This document shows, in pieces, positions 33,599 through 41,765 of a stretch of 64,000 nucleotides of DNA. A model generated the notes under the pieces. The model was not told the origin of the DNA. It worked only from the letters and a program-made list of their open reading frames with translations, and made no database searches. Source of the DNA: Planococcus sp. CP5-4_YE (lineage in GTDB: Bacteria; Bacillota; Bacilli; Bacillales_A; Planococcaceae); assembly GCF_019042655.1 (NCBI RefSeq), contig NZ_JAHPZO010000013.1, forward strand, positions 1 to 64,000, given 5' to 3'. A program made the position numbers and the translations under genes. Within the stretch, counting starts at the first letter, position 1. Every line of letters starts with the position of its first letter.

Positions 33599-34795
33599 TC
33601 ATGCATATGAATGCAAGCCTGAAATGACTAAGTTCACGAAGACTTGATTAAAAATAATGGTACCGAAGCCGATAATTGCAAGCCACGCCGTCTTTTCGCC
33701 CGTCCACTCTTTGCCGATCCGCAGGTGAAGAAATGCAGCATAGAAGAGGAAGGTAATGAGCGCCCAGACTTCTTTCGGGTCCCATCCCCAAAACCGGCTC
33801 CACGCAATTTGCGCCCAAATCATGGCGAAAAACAAGCCGCCCAGCGCAAATAACGGAAAACCAATAACGACTGAACGATAGGAGATCTCGTCCATCAAAG
33901 TTAAATCCACTTTGTTCGTGAAAGGCTGAAGCAATTGCGAAATTTTCTTGCGCGCAATCAAGCGAATCACTACATACAAGACTGTCCCGATAACAAAGGA
34001 CCACAGTACCGAATTGAGCTTGGCTGTCTCAACGTTATTAGGAATCTCTACAAACCCTGCGTAATGAGAGGCCGGTTCATAATTTTCGGCAGTTCCAGAA
34101 ACGGCTTGCGCCTCATTCGGTACCACAATGGCTGGCAGGGCATACTCATATACCTGGCTCTGGCCTTCTTGATTTTCAAATTGATAACTGGCGCTGTAGC
34201 CGGCAATTCCGAACGCGGATGTCACGAGAATGAAACCAACAACCACTACTAAGAAATACAGTACCATTTCCAAGAAGAATCCACTTTTGCTCTTGTTCGA
34301 TGTATCTACCTTCTTCAATAAATAGATCAATCCCGTTACAAACGACACGGATAACACGGCACTTGCAGTAGCCACCGTAATGACATGGATGGTGAGCCAG
34401 TGGCTTTGAAGCGCTGGAATTAGCGGCGATACTTCATTGGCGAACATGCTGGCATAGGCAATGATCAATATCGCAACCGGCAGCAAAAACAAGCCCACAA
34501 CCGGTTGACGGTAAATATAGAAAAACCCTAAAAAGCTCCCAATCAGCATAATGCCGAAGAATGTCAGAAATTCATTTAAATTACTGACTGGCGCATGGCC
34601 TGCCGCTACCCAGCGCAAAATAAAATAACCAAGCTGCGCGGCAAACCCTATAATCGTTAAGCCCATCGCAATCTTCACGGCCGACTGCTTTTTCGATTTT
34701 ACAGCCACTCCAAATGGGATGATTGCGATTAAAAATATAATAAATGAGAAGAACAAGAATGAACTGCTTAATGAAACCAACGCTTCCGTAGACAT
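33599..34795 (-). CDS. CcsA/ResC-type cytochrome c assembly protein
   Basis: 398-aa polytopic membrane protein with the heme-handling tryptophan-rich signature WAQIAWSRFWGWDPKEVWALITFLFYAAFLHLR near residues 330-362 and conserved His residues (QSHWLTIHV near 130). With CcsB/ResB, this family carries heme to apocytochromes outside the membrane. No resB-type partner or c-type cytochrome gene lies next to it, which is unusual since resABC are normally clustered. GGAGG precedes the ATG. It may be a second copy. Confidence 0.88.
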   Translation of the reverse strand: MSTEALVSLSSSFLFFSFIIFLIAIIPFGVAVKSKKQSAVKIAMGLTIIGFAAQLGYFILRWVAAGHAPVSNLNEFLTFFGIMLIGSFLGFFYIYRQPVVGLFLLPVAILIIAYASMFANEVSPLIPALQSHWLTIHVITVATASAVLSVSFVTGLIYLLKKVDTSNKSKSGFFLEMVLYFLVVVVGFILVTSAFGIAGYSASYQFENQEGQSQVYEYALPAIVVPNEAQAVSGTAENYEPASHYAGFVEIPNNVETAKLNSVLWSFVIGTVLYVVIRLIARKKISQLLQPFTNKVDLTLMDEISYRSVVIGFPLFALGGLFFAMIWAQIAWSRFWGWDPKEVWALITFLFYAAFLHLRIGKEWTGEKTAWLAIIGFGTIIFNQVFVNLVISGLHSYA

Positions 34796-35057
34796 ATAGG
34801 CATTCCTCCAAATTGAATAATATCATTCGAATATTTATTCCAATAATACCATTTTTTTCAACCTGCATAAGCGACTATTATGTGTCTATTGCTCCTCATC
34901 ATTTTTAGTGAGCAAACCGAAACTTGCCGAAAGACCTTTAATGCGTATTTCAAGTTTCTTTTCCAAAACTACTGATATCCATACGCGAAGACATGATATA
35001 GTCAAAAGGTCCGCTGCAAAAGCCGGACAGCCATTACGAGTTTAGGAGGCGTTCATT

Positions 35058-35138
35058 ATGACAAACACAACTATCTTCATTATCCATGACTGCAAGGGGA
35101 TAGCGCCGAATAGACCTGGCTCGTTCGCGTTCCCCTAA
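35058..35138 (+). CDS. Leader peptide upstream of acetyltransferase, 26 aa
   Basis: AGGAGG (35044-35049) at 8-base spacing, ATG 35058, TAA at 35136. The 26-residue product begins MTNTTIFIIHDC and ends RPGSFAFP. The ribosome site is stronger than that of the following gene, and the stop lies 18 bases before the GNAT start. The reading frame overlaps both arms of a hairpin that competes with one hiding the GNAT ribosome site. The IFII stretch recalls the IFVI arrest segment of the ErmC leader peptide, though the resemblance is short. This is the layout of translation attenuators. Confidence 0.6.
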   Translation: MTNTTIFIIHDCKGIAPNRPGSFAFP

Positions 35139-35152
35139 ATTCGAAAGGGGAA
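35095..35152 (+). promoter_or_regulatory. Mutually exclusive hairpins, candidate translation attenuator
   Basis: Hairpin A pairs AGGGGA (35095-35100) with TCCCCT (35131-35136), extended inside by CGC/GCG and GAA/TTC. Hairpin B pairs TTCCCCT (35130-35136) with AGGGGAA (35146-35152), which contains the ribosome site of the GNAT gene (start 35157). They share 35131-35136, so only one can form. Where a ribosome sits on the leader ORF would decide which. The direction of control is not fixed by sequence alone. Confidence 0.6.
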
Positions 35153-35156
35153 AACT

Positions 35157-35612
35157 ATGGAATTGACAAATGTAAGCATTACTAAAGTAAACGCTGATAA
35201 CTGGTACGCCTGCTGTGAACTGGAAGTGGCAGATGAGCAGCAAAGTTATATGGAACCAAATGCGGTGTCCATTGCCCAATCGAAGTTCGAACCGAGCCTG
35301 CGCCTATATGTAATTTGTGCAGACGGGCAAACTGTTGGATTTTTGATGTTCAACTCAGTTGCTGAAGAATTGGACGGCTATTGGATCTACCGCATCATGG
35401 TCGATCAAGCTTTCCAAGGACAAGGGATCGGGAAAGCTGCTACGACATTAATGCTCACGGAAATGGCTGATGCCTACGGTGCAAAAAAAGTGATCGTTGG
35501 CTATCATCCTGAAAATGCCGGAGCCCATCACCTGTATAAAAGCTTAGGCTTTGAAGATCAGGGGCACCGCTTCGGTAAAGAAATGGCTGTAGTGAAACAA
35601 CTCACTGATTAA
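35157..35612 (+). CDS. GNAT acetyltransferase (polyamine/BltD-like)
   Basis: 151 aa. The acetyl-CoA loop is VDQAFQGQGIGKAATTLML, with YWIYRIMVDQ before it and VGYHPENAGAHHLYKSLGFE after. The layout resembles spermidine/spermine or diamine acetyltransferases (BltD, PaiA), but drug acetylation is also possible. The ribosome site AAAGGGG is 6 bases upstream and sits in hairpin B. With its leader ORF it forms a likely inducible unit. A strong terminator follows. Confidence 0.85.
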   Translation: MELTNVSITKVNADNWYACCELEVADEQQSYMEPNAVSIAQSKFEPSLRLYVICADGQTVGFLMFNSVAEELDGYWIYRIMVDQAFQGQGIGKAATTLMLTEMADAYGAKKVIVGYHPENAGAHHLYKSLGFEDQGHRFGKEMAVVKQLTD

Positions 35613-35620
35613 CATCACGC

Positions 35621-35660
35621 AAAAGAGGCCGGACTGGGGAATCCCAGTCCGGCCTCTTCT
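35621..35660. terminator. Bidirectional terminator
   Basis: A 16-bp stem, AAGAGGCCGGACTGGG with CCCAGTCCGGCCTCTT, loop GAAT, between convergent GNAT genes. Confidence 0.9.
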
Positions 35661-36200
35661 TTATGGATTCTGTATTTTATACAAAACATGCTTTCTTAAC
35701 GGACTGCCTTCTGGAACGCGCGGATGCTCGAATTCCCCTGCTTTCTCCATGGCGATCCGCTTCATGACGGTTACAGACGGTGTGTTAATCGTTGAAGTAA
35801 ACGAGTAGATTTCTTTTTTGCCAAGCTCTTCGAACGCATATGTTAGGCAAGCTTTAGCCCCTTCTGTCGCATAGCCTTTTTTCCAAAACTGCTGGTCCAA
35901 GCGCCAGCCGATTTCGGTTGCGCCTTCAATTCCGATATCGAAATTGACATCCAATAATCCGATAAAGCCGATAAAAGCCCTGTCTTCTTTTCGCTCGACT
36001 GCCCAAAGCCCGTAGCCTTTCTCCTCAAAATGCGTTTCGATGCGGTCAATCAAAGCATCCGATTCGGCACGGCTCAAGGTTTTCGGAAAGAACTCCATTA
36101 CGTCAGGGTTTGCATTCAATGCCGCGAACGGTGTGCGGTCAGACGCTTTCCAACGCCTGAATCCGAGACGTTCGGATTCGAATAGATAACCGTTCTGCAT
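35661..36200 (-). CDS. GNAT acetyltransferase, RimJ/RimL type
   Basis: 179 aa. It opens with ESERLGFRRWKASDRTPFAAL and contains IGWRLDQQFWKKGYATEGAKACLTYAFEELG (acetyl-CoA loop) and STINTPSVTVMKRIAMEK, the typical order for ribosomal-protein-N-acetyltransferase-like enzymes. The substrate is unknown. AAAGGAAG precedes the ATG. Confidence 0.85.
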   Translation of the reverse strand: MQNGYLFESERLGFRRWKASDRTPFAALNANPDVMEFFPKTLSRAESDALIDRIETHFEEKGYGLWAVERKEDRAFIGFIGLLDVNFDIGIEGATEIGWRLDQQFWKKGYATEGAKACLTYAFEELGKKEIYSFTSTINTPSVTVMKRIAMEKAGEFEHPRVPEGSPLRKHVLYKIQNP

Positions 36201-36212
36201 CTAATCTTCCTT

Positions 36213-36506
36213 TCATGCTTCTTTGTCGCTTGGCTTTTTTTCATCTTCCACTAAAAAGTATTTTTCCCGCCATTCCCGATCTGTCGCCCTGAACAAAAAC
36301 CCCAGTCCTGAAAAAAATAAAGTCGAACTTAAGATGATTGGGAAAATTCCCACTTCCCACAATGCCGTTAAATATAGGCCGTATTCGTAGTATCCCCCCG
36401 CACTCATGCCCATATTCAGGGAATACACTGCCGCCGCGACCAAAGTGAAGCCAAACAATACAATGCCTGTAATAACACCAATTCCACCTGCAATCAATTC
36501 TCTCAT
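36213..36506 (-). CDS. Membrane protein, 97 aa
   Basis: Two or three hydrophobic helices (about 5-30, 42-70), a Gly/Tyr-rich loop SAGGYYEYGLY and an acidic, charged tail. AGGAGG lies 6-7 bases before the ATG. 12 bases upstream of the GNAT gene, so probably one transcript. Unknown. Confidence 0.55.
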   Translation of the reverse strand: MRELIAGGIGVITGIVLFGFTLVAAAVYSLNMGMSAGGYYEYGLYLTALWEVGIFPIILSSTLFFSGLGFLFRATDREWREKYFLVEDEKKPSDKEA

Positions 36507-36530
36507 TATTTAACCTCCTATTTAGCTATA

Positions 36531-36568
36531 AAAAAACAGGCGTCCGGAATCCGAATCGCCTGTTTTCC
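36531..36568 (-). terminator. Terminator of the CWB2 subtilisin gene
   Basis: AAAACAGGCG pairs with CGCCTGTTTT, A/T runs on both sides, 5 bases after the stop of the protease gene. Confidence 0.8.
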
Positions 36569-36572
36569 TGTG

Positions 36573-39500
36573 TTACTCGAACAATTGTTGGATGCTTTGC
36601 GTCGGCAAAGCGCCTTCACCGCCGAGGATGTAAATGCCGCTGACGGTTTTCAGCTGCGTTTGAACAGTTTTCACTGTCGCCGCATTCGGGCCGTTCGGTG
36701 CAGTCAATACGAGTGGTGCCTTCGTTTTTGCTGCCAATACGGATCCAGCGAGTGCATCCGGGTAGTTTGCGCCGGTCGACAAGTACATGTTCTGGTTGTC
36801 GAAGGATGCTTTGAAATGAGTGATGATCGCACTGTTCGTTTCGTAGCGTGATGCGCCGGACAGGCGGACCGGGTTTTTAAGTTCTTTTGCTGTGCTGTCA
36901 GAAACAGCGCCTTTACCGCCAACGATGAAGGTTTTGCTATAGGCTTTCGCCGCGAAATGGGCTTTCACTTCCGCTGGCAAGCCGTTCGGTTTTGTCAGCA
37001 AGATCGGCATTTTCTGGCTGCCTGCGACCGGTGCGATCGACAAGGCATCGGCAAACGCTGAACCTGTCGCTACGACCGCTTGCGTCGAAGTCTTCATTTG
37101 TTTCGCGATATTGACGGACGTTTCGTAGCGGTTTTTGCCGCTGATGCGTTTGATGCTTGTTGATTTAATACCGAGTTCGTTCAGTTCCATTTCGACCATC
37201 GGGCTAATTGCGCCCTGTCCGCCGATCAATGTCACTTCTTTCACTTTCAAGCGTTTCAATTCATCTTTTACCACTGTCGGCAATGAATCAGTTTTTGTGA
37301 GCAATAGCGGTGCGTTTTGATATGCCGCAAGCGGCGCAGCGCTCAAGGCATCCGGGAAATCGCCGCCTGTTGCGAGCACGGCTTTACCGGATGTGCTCCA
37401 GCCTTTTTTCGAGACTTCCACCGCTGTCTCGTAGCGGCTTGTTCCGCTAATACGGTCAGCGAGATTCCATTTATCGTCCAGTGCAAGAATTGCTTGTGCG
37501 CCGTTCAAACGGCCCCAACCTGAGACAAGATCAAAGCCAGGAGCCAATTCTTCCATTTCATACGGGAAGTCTTCTTCAAACGCCCATTCTTCCTCATAAC
37601 TTGGAGGGGCATCTTCTGCAATAAACGTAACGTCATCTGCTGAAGCTGTCAGTAAGTTCTCCAACTGGCCTGGCGTAAGATCCGGGTTAATCGATTTCAA
37701 GACGCCTGCAACTGCCGCGACATGCGGTGCTGCCATAGATGTTCCAGACATCAAGCTTACATTGCCATCCGGCATCAAACTCGGGATATCGGTACCTGGT
37801 GCAACCAGGTCAAGCCCTTCGCCGTAGCTCGAATAATCCGACACTAGGTCAATTTTATTCGTTGCGCCGACAGCAATGGCGTATTTCGATGAAGCCGGGT
37901 AGGAAACTTCTTCCCATCCTTCATTTCCAGAAGCAGCGACAATCGTCACGCCGCGCTCGCTTGCATATCTCATGGCGTATTCCAAGACACGGCTATAACC
38001 ACCGCCAAGGCTCATGTTGATAATGTCGGCGCCCTGGTCCGTTGCGTACAGGATGCCGTATGCGATTTGTTCGGTGTCACCGTAACCTGATGCATCGAGC
38101 ACTTTTACCGGCAGGATTTTCGTCGACTGGTTGATGCCGGTCATTGAATAATCATTGTCCGCTTCCGCGGCGATGATGCCGGAAACGTGTGTGCCGTGGC
38201 CATAATCATCGAGTGCTTCATTATCATCATTGATGAAATCGTAGCCTGTGCTGATCATTTGGTTTTTCAAATCAGCCAGTGTGTAGTCAACCCCGGTATC
38301 GATGACCGCAGTGATGACTTCAGTTTGGCCTTTTTGTGCTGCCAGTGACGTCATTTCCTCGAAATCGATGTCAGCGTCTTTAATGCCAAAACCGCCACCG
38401 TTATTTTCAAGAGACCATTGCTCATCATAATAGATATCTTCTGAGTGAAGCTTGTATTGCTGGACCGGTTCGATAAAGTCGACTTCCGGCAAGCTTTCCA
38501 GCGACTGCAAAGTTTTATTCGTTGAAGCGGCTGACATACCTGATTTCAAATCCACCACAAAGAACTGGTCGAATTTCGGCGCTTCAGCGTCAAACTCGGA
38601 AACCGATTGGATGCCAGCTGTCCCGGCTTCCGCTTTCGTCAGCGTTTCGCCTTCTTTTACTTTCACGATGACCTTATTGATCGAAGCGTCTTTTACGACA
38701 TAAGGAGTCGGAAGCATGGCCGACATGACTGATTTTCCAGCCAGCTTGTTGATATTAATCGCTTGCCCTGCTGCTTCCACATCATCTTTCAAATTCGCAG
38801 GCGCTGTTTTCAACGCGAGCGCGTATAATTCGTTGATTGCTTTCTGGTCAGCGGCAGTGATGGTCTTCGAGCTTTGGAAGCCATTTTCGGCAATGCTCGT
38901 GATCAAGCCGTCGAGCTGTTTGAGGTTTTTCTTCAATGAATCACGAACAGTTGTATCCGTCATGGCTTGATAGCCGATAAACGGAGCCAGTTTATAGTAA
39001 AGCTTAGTCAAATCTTTGCCACTTTCTGTTTGCGAAAGCACTTCACCGCGGATAACGCGCAATTGCTCAAGCAACGCCTGGTCTTCAGCAGTTTCACCCA
39101 TGACAAGTTCTGCTGGGCATTGCTCATCGTTCGTTGGTTTTGATGCTTTCACGGTAACACCATCAAAGCCGATCGTGTAGCTCGCCTCGTCCACTTCTTC
39201 GCCTTCAGGTACTTCTACCGGCAATTCTTCAGCGTAAGAAGAGACCTTTATGTAGTAGGGGCCTTCCCAGGCAATCGGGAATTTCACAGTTGATTTCTTT
39301 TCTGCAAAGCTGTAGTTGCTGAACGGGTCAAAAGGCTGGTCTTCGGTCGCGCGTTCTGCATCCGGATAGACGGTAAAGGTCAATTCATCATCCGACTGAA
39401 GGGAAACTTCAAAATGCGTATGCGCTGCGACTTGTGCAGGGTCGACATCGATCTTGTACCAATGTTCGTTGTCTTCTGCAGAAAACGTATCACTTATGTT

Positions 39501-39626
39501 ATCTCCTTGCACCAATGCATCTGCATCCACTAAATCTTCAGCTTGCGCCGTTTGTGTTGCCGGTAAAACCCCAAAAAGTGATACACCCATCAAAAAACTC
39601 GTCGCAATCTTGAACGCGCGGTCCAT
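36573..39626 (-). CDS. Secreted subtilisin-like protease with CWB2 repeats
   Basis: 1017 aa, exported and held on the cell wall. Signal peptide 1-29 (ends AQA). Residues about 40-155 are a PPC-like beta domain (NEHWYKIDVDPAQ). About 318-392 is a propeptide-inhibitor-like stretch. The S8 catalytic domain spans about 400-715, with Asp443 (AVIDTGVDY), His477 (GHGTHVSGIIAA), Asn in NMSLGGG/ASGNEG and Ser630 (GTSMAAPHVAAVAG). Three cell-wall-binding type 2 repeats follow, opening DRISGTSRYETAV (about 724), KRISGKNRYETSV (about 826) and VRLSGASRYETNS (about 920). GGGGA precedes the ATG. A surface protein-degrading role is inferred from the family. Confidence 0.93.
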   Translation of the reverse strand: MDRAFKIATSFLMGVSLFGVLPATQTAQAEDLVDADALVQGDNISDTFSAEDNEHWYKIDVDPAQVAAHTHFEVSLQSDDELTFTVYPDAERATEDQPFDPFSNYSFAEKKSTVKFPIAWEGPYYIKVSSYAEELPVEVPEGEEVDEASYTIGFDGVTVKASKPTNDEQCPAELVMGETAEDQALLEQLRVIRGEVLSQTESGKDLTKLYYKLAPFIGYQAMTDTTVRDSLKKNLKQLDGLITSIAENGFQSSKTITAADQKAINELYALALKTAPANLKDDVEAAGQAININKLAGKSVMSAMLPTPYVVKDASINKVIVKVKEGETLTKAEAGTAGIQSVSEFDAEAPKFDQFFVVDLKSGMSAASTNKTLQSLESLPEVDFIEPVQQYKLHSEDIYYDEQWSLENNGGGFGIKDADIDFEEMTSLAAQKGQTEVITAVIDTGVDYTLADLKNQMISTGYDFINDDNEALDDYGHGTHVSGIIAAEADNDYSMTGINQSTKILPVKVLDASGYGDTEQIAYGILYATDQGADIINMSLGGGYSRVLEYAMRYASERGVTIVAASGNEGWEEVSYPASSKYAIAVGATNKIDLVSDYSSYGEGLDLVAPGTDIPSLMPDGNVSLMSGTSMAAPHVAAVAGVLKSINPDLTPGQLENLLTASADDVTFIAEDAPPSYEEEWAFEEDFPYEMEELAPGFDLVSGWGRLNGAQAILALDDKWNLADRISGTSRYETAVEVSKKGWSTSGKAVLATGGDFPDALSAAPLAAYQNAPLLLTKTDSLPTVVKDELKRLKVKEVTLIGGQGAISPMVEMELNELGIKSTSIKRISGKNRYETSVNIAKQMKTSTQAVVATGSAFADALSIAPVAGSQKMPILLTKPNGLPAEVKAHFAAKAYSKTFIVGGKGAVSDSTAKELKNPVRLSGASRYETNSAIITHFKASFDNQNMYLSTGANYPDALAGSVLAAKTKAPLVLTAPNGPNAATVKTVQTQLKTVSGIYILGGEGALPTQSIQQLFE

Positions 39627-39777
39627 CCTACCATCCCCATTTCAATTTTTTTACAATTACATTAAATCTATTAAAGCACATCGGAAGACATAAAAATAGA
39701 TAGTTTTAAAAATATTTTTCTGGGACTATTGATGCTTTTCTCAATCAAAGCAATTGAGCCATCCTGCTACAATAAAA

Positions 39778-39812
39778 AAGAAGAAGACATGCTTGAGCCA
39801 GCACATCTTCTC
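39778..39812 (-). terminator. Terminator of the DUF5996 gene
   Basis: GAAGAcATGC pairs with GCAcATCTTC, with T residues following on the minus strand. Moderate stem. Confidence 0.5.
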
Positions 39813-39826
39813 CCCAATCCATCCCT

Positions 39827-40738
39827 TCATTTTTTCGCTGTCTGCTCTGGCATATCCAGCGGCGTAAAGTAATACGAACAATCCGGCCAGCCCAGTTCTT
39901 CACTAAGGATGTCAAAAGTCGAGCGGAAAAATTTCTGCATCGCTTGCGTCGGATGTGGCGATCCGGCGACTTTATCAAGCATCAGGAAGTATTCGCTCAT
40001 CGAAGCTTCAAAATATGCACCTTTAGGCTCCAACCGCTCGCTGTCGAGTTCTTTATTGACGAACGGGTACGGCAGCACAAAAAACGCGGGCACATCTACG
40101 TTGGCGTCCCCGGTCCAGAACCCGTATTCGATGAAATGTTCATCGAACGCCGCTTTTTCGATGACTTTGTCCTCCGCATACGGCTCTCGGATGCTTGGCA
40201 AAACGAGTGACGAGACGTCAAACGTTCCCCAGAACAGCGCAGGCTTCATTTTTCGGGAGCGCAGCGGGCCGATGAACTTCAGCTGTTCAGCAGCCGCAAA
40301 GTGAAAGAGTTTGAGCCCCCGTATCGCCTGTTCCCAATTGAAAGTCAGCGGCGTATCGTCTTCGTTAAGATTGTTCTTATATGCCATCTCCTGCGGTTTC
40401 GGATTAACCTTCAACTCGATGCCTTTTGATGACAGCGCTTCGAAGATTTCTTTGAAATAAGTTTTGATCGATTTGGCCGTTTCGAGCGGCACGGCTTGCA
40501 CATTCCCTTCGACATTGATGAGGATGTGGCTTTCGTAAATATCCAAGTCGACTTGAAACGCCCGATCTTGATGGAATAATAAACCCGTCGTAAATCCGTT
40601 CGGTGTTATGGCTAGTGTCACATGCGCCCACTGAGGTTCTTGCTGGGCGGTTTCGAGTTTGATCTTGCCAAGAATCTGGGACAGCAAATGCAAAGTGAAT
40701 TTCGTTTCTGCCCATTCGGAATGCTTGATCACGTCCAT
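39827..40738 (-). CDS. DUF5996 family protein
   Basis: 303 aa. It matches the DUF5996 pattern known to me: an N-terminal WAETKFTLHLLSQILGKIKL, WAHVTLAITPNGFTTGLL, FQVDLDIYESHILI, and a C-terminal region with FHAAA-like FHFAAAEQLKF, KPALFWGTFDVSSLVLP, YGFWTGDANVDVPAFFVLPYPF. Widespread in bacteria, function unknown. GAGGAGG precedes the ATG. Monocistronic. Confidence 0.8.
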   Translation of the reverse strand: MDVIKHSEWAETKFTLHLLSQILGKIKLETAQQEPQWAHVTLAITPNGFTTGLLFHQDRAFQVDLDIYESHILINVEGNVQAVPLETAKSIKTYFKEIFEALSSKGIELKVNPKPQEMAYKNNLNEDDTPLTFNWEQAIRGLKLFHFAAAEQLKFIGPLRSRKMKPALFWGTFDVSSLVLPSIREPYAEDKVIEKAAFDEHFIEYGFWTGDANVDVPAFFVLPYPFVNKELDSERLEPKGAYFEASMSEYFLMLDKVAGSPHPTQAMQKFFRSTFDILSEELGWPDCSYYFTPLDMPEQTAKK

Positions 40739-40867
40739 TTCCTTCTCCTCCTCTGGATTTCAAATCCATAAGCGCCGGCAGTTTCTATTCCTCCTTATAT
40801 TCGACATGCTTGCTGACTTTCCTATCTTTTCTTTGAAGAGACACCGATTAACTTGCCCGTCACGGAA

Positions 40868-40902
40868 AAAACCGCTTCAGCTGAAATTGCTGAAGCGGTT
40901 TT
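40868..40902. terminator. Terminator
   Basis: AAAACCGCTTCAGC pairs perfectly with GCTGAAGCGGTTTT. It ends the 101-aa membrane-protein gene on the minus strand. Confidence 0.85.
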
Positions 40903-40911
40903 CCATAATAT

Positions 40912-41217
40912 TTACCCCCACCACATCGCTGTGACAAAGAAAGCCCATAGTGAAGCAGCTGGTGCCACAGTGAGTAAAACAATTGCATATAATTCTCGGT
41001 GAGTGTGGAATTTTTCCTGCCGTTTAATTAACAAAATCAATAAAAGCCCCGACACGATGTACAGAAATATTCCAGCGACGGTCAATCCCGTCAAATAATA
41101 GACGGGAGCAACCGGCACCACGTGCTCACTCAAAAAATAGGCCATGCCTTGACCGAATATACAAAAACAACTAGCCAACAAAAAACACAACAGTAAACTC
41201 CATTGAAGTTTTTTCAC
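40912..41217 (-). CDS. Membrane protein, 101 aa
   Basis: Three hydrophobic helices (about 6-30, 38-65, 78-98). The first could be read as a lipoprotein-like signal (LLASCFC) but there is no typical mature domain. GTG start with GGGGTG 5 bases upstream. Unknown. Confidence 0.5.
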   Translation of the reverse strand: MKKLQWSLLLCFLLASCFCIFGQGMAYFLSEHVVPVAPVYYLTGLTVAGIFLYIVSGLLLILLIKRQEKFHTHRELYAIVLLTVAPAASLWAFFVTAMWWG

Positions 41218-41315
41218 TCGTACACCCCAATTTTCGATATTCCCGACTTCTCATACTCTGTCACTGATTTCTCACGGGAAGAGAAAGACAGAATATCTCA
41301 TCAAATTATCCAACA

Positions 41316-41765
41316 TTATTGAATCTCCCAGTATATCAGTGAGCCTATTTCTTTCGTCCTTTTCATCTTTACTTTCTCGAGCACTCGAATGGATGCTTGA
41401 TTGGAGCGCTCGGTTTCGGCAATCACTTTTTCTACCTGTTCGTTTGCCAGCGCCCATTCGATCAAAGCGTTCATCGCTTCGCTCGCATAGCCTTTATTCC
41501 AGTACCGCTCGAGCAACCCATATCCTATCTCCACTTGCCGCTGGTTATCAGGTTTGCCTTTAAACCCGCCATCCCCGATTACCTGGCCATCTAACTTTAG
41601 GATAATCAGCCAGCTTCCCCATGCAAACAGGCTGGGGTCTTCCAGCAACTCTTGTAAATGACGATCAATTTCCGGCCCGTTGTCGTACTGCTGGTTTTGA
41701 AGCAGCTGAGTCACTTCAGCGGTGCAAGGAATGATTTCCAATCGTTCAGTTTCTAGTTTCTTCAT
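41316..41765 (-). CDS. GNAT acetyltransferase, RimJ/RimL type
   Basis: 149 aa. It opens ETERLEIIPCT, with VEIGYGLLERYWNKGYASEAMNALIEWAL (acetyl-CoA loop) and ETERSNQASIRVLEKVKMKR. The start overlaps the pepF stop (ATGA) and has a poor ribosome site, so it is probably made by coupled translation after PepF. Substrate unknown. Confidence 0.85.
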   Translation of the reverse strand: MKKLETERLEIIPCTAEVTQLLQNQQYDNGPEIDRHLQELLEDPSLFAWGSWLIILKLDGQVIGDGGFKGKPDNQRQVEIGYGLLERYWNKGYASEAMNALIEWALANEQVEKVIAETERSNQASIRVLEKVKMKRTKEIGSLIYWEIQ

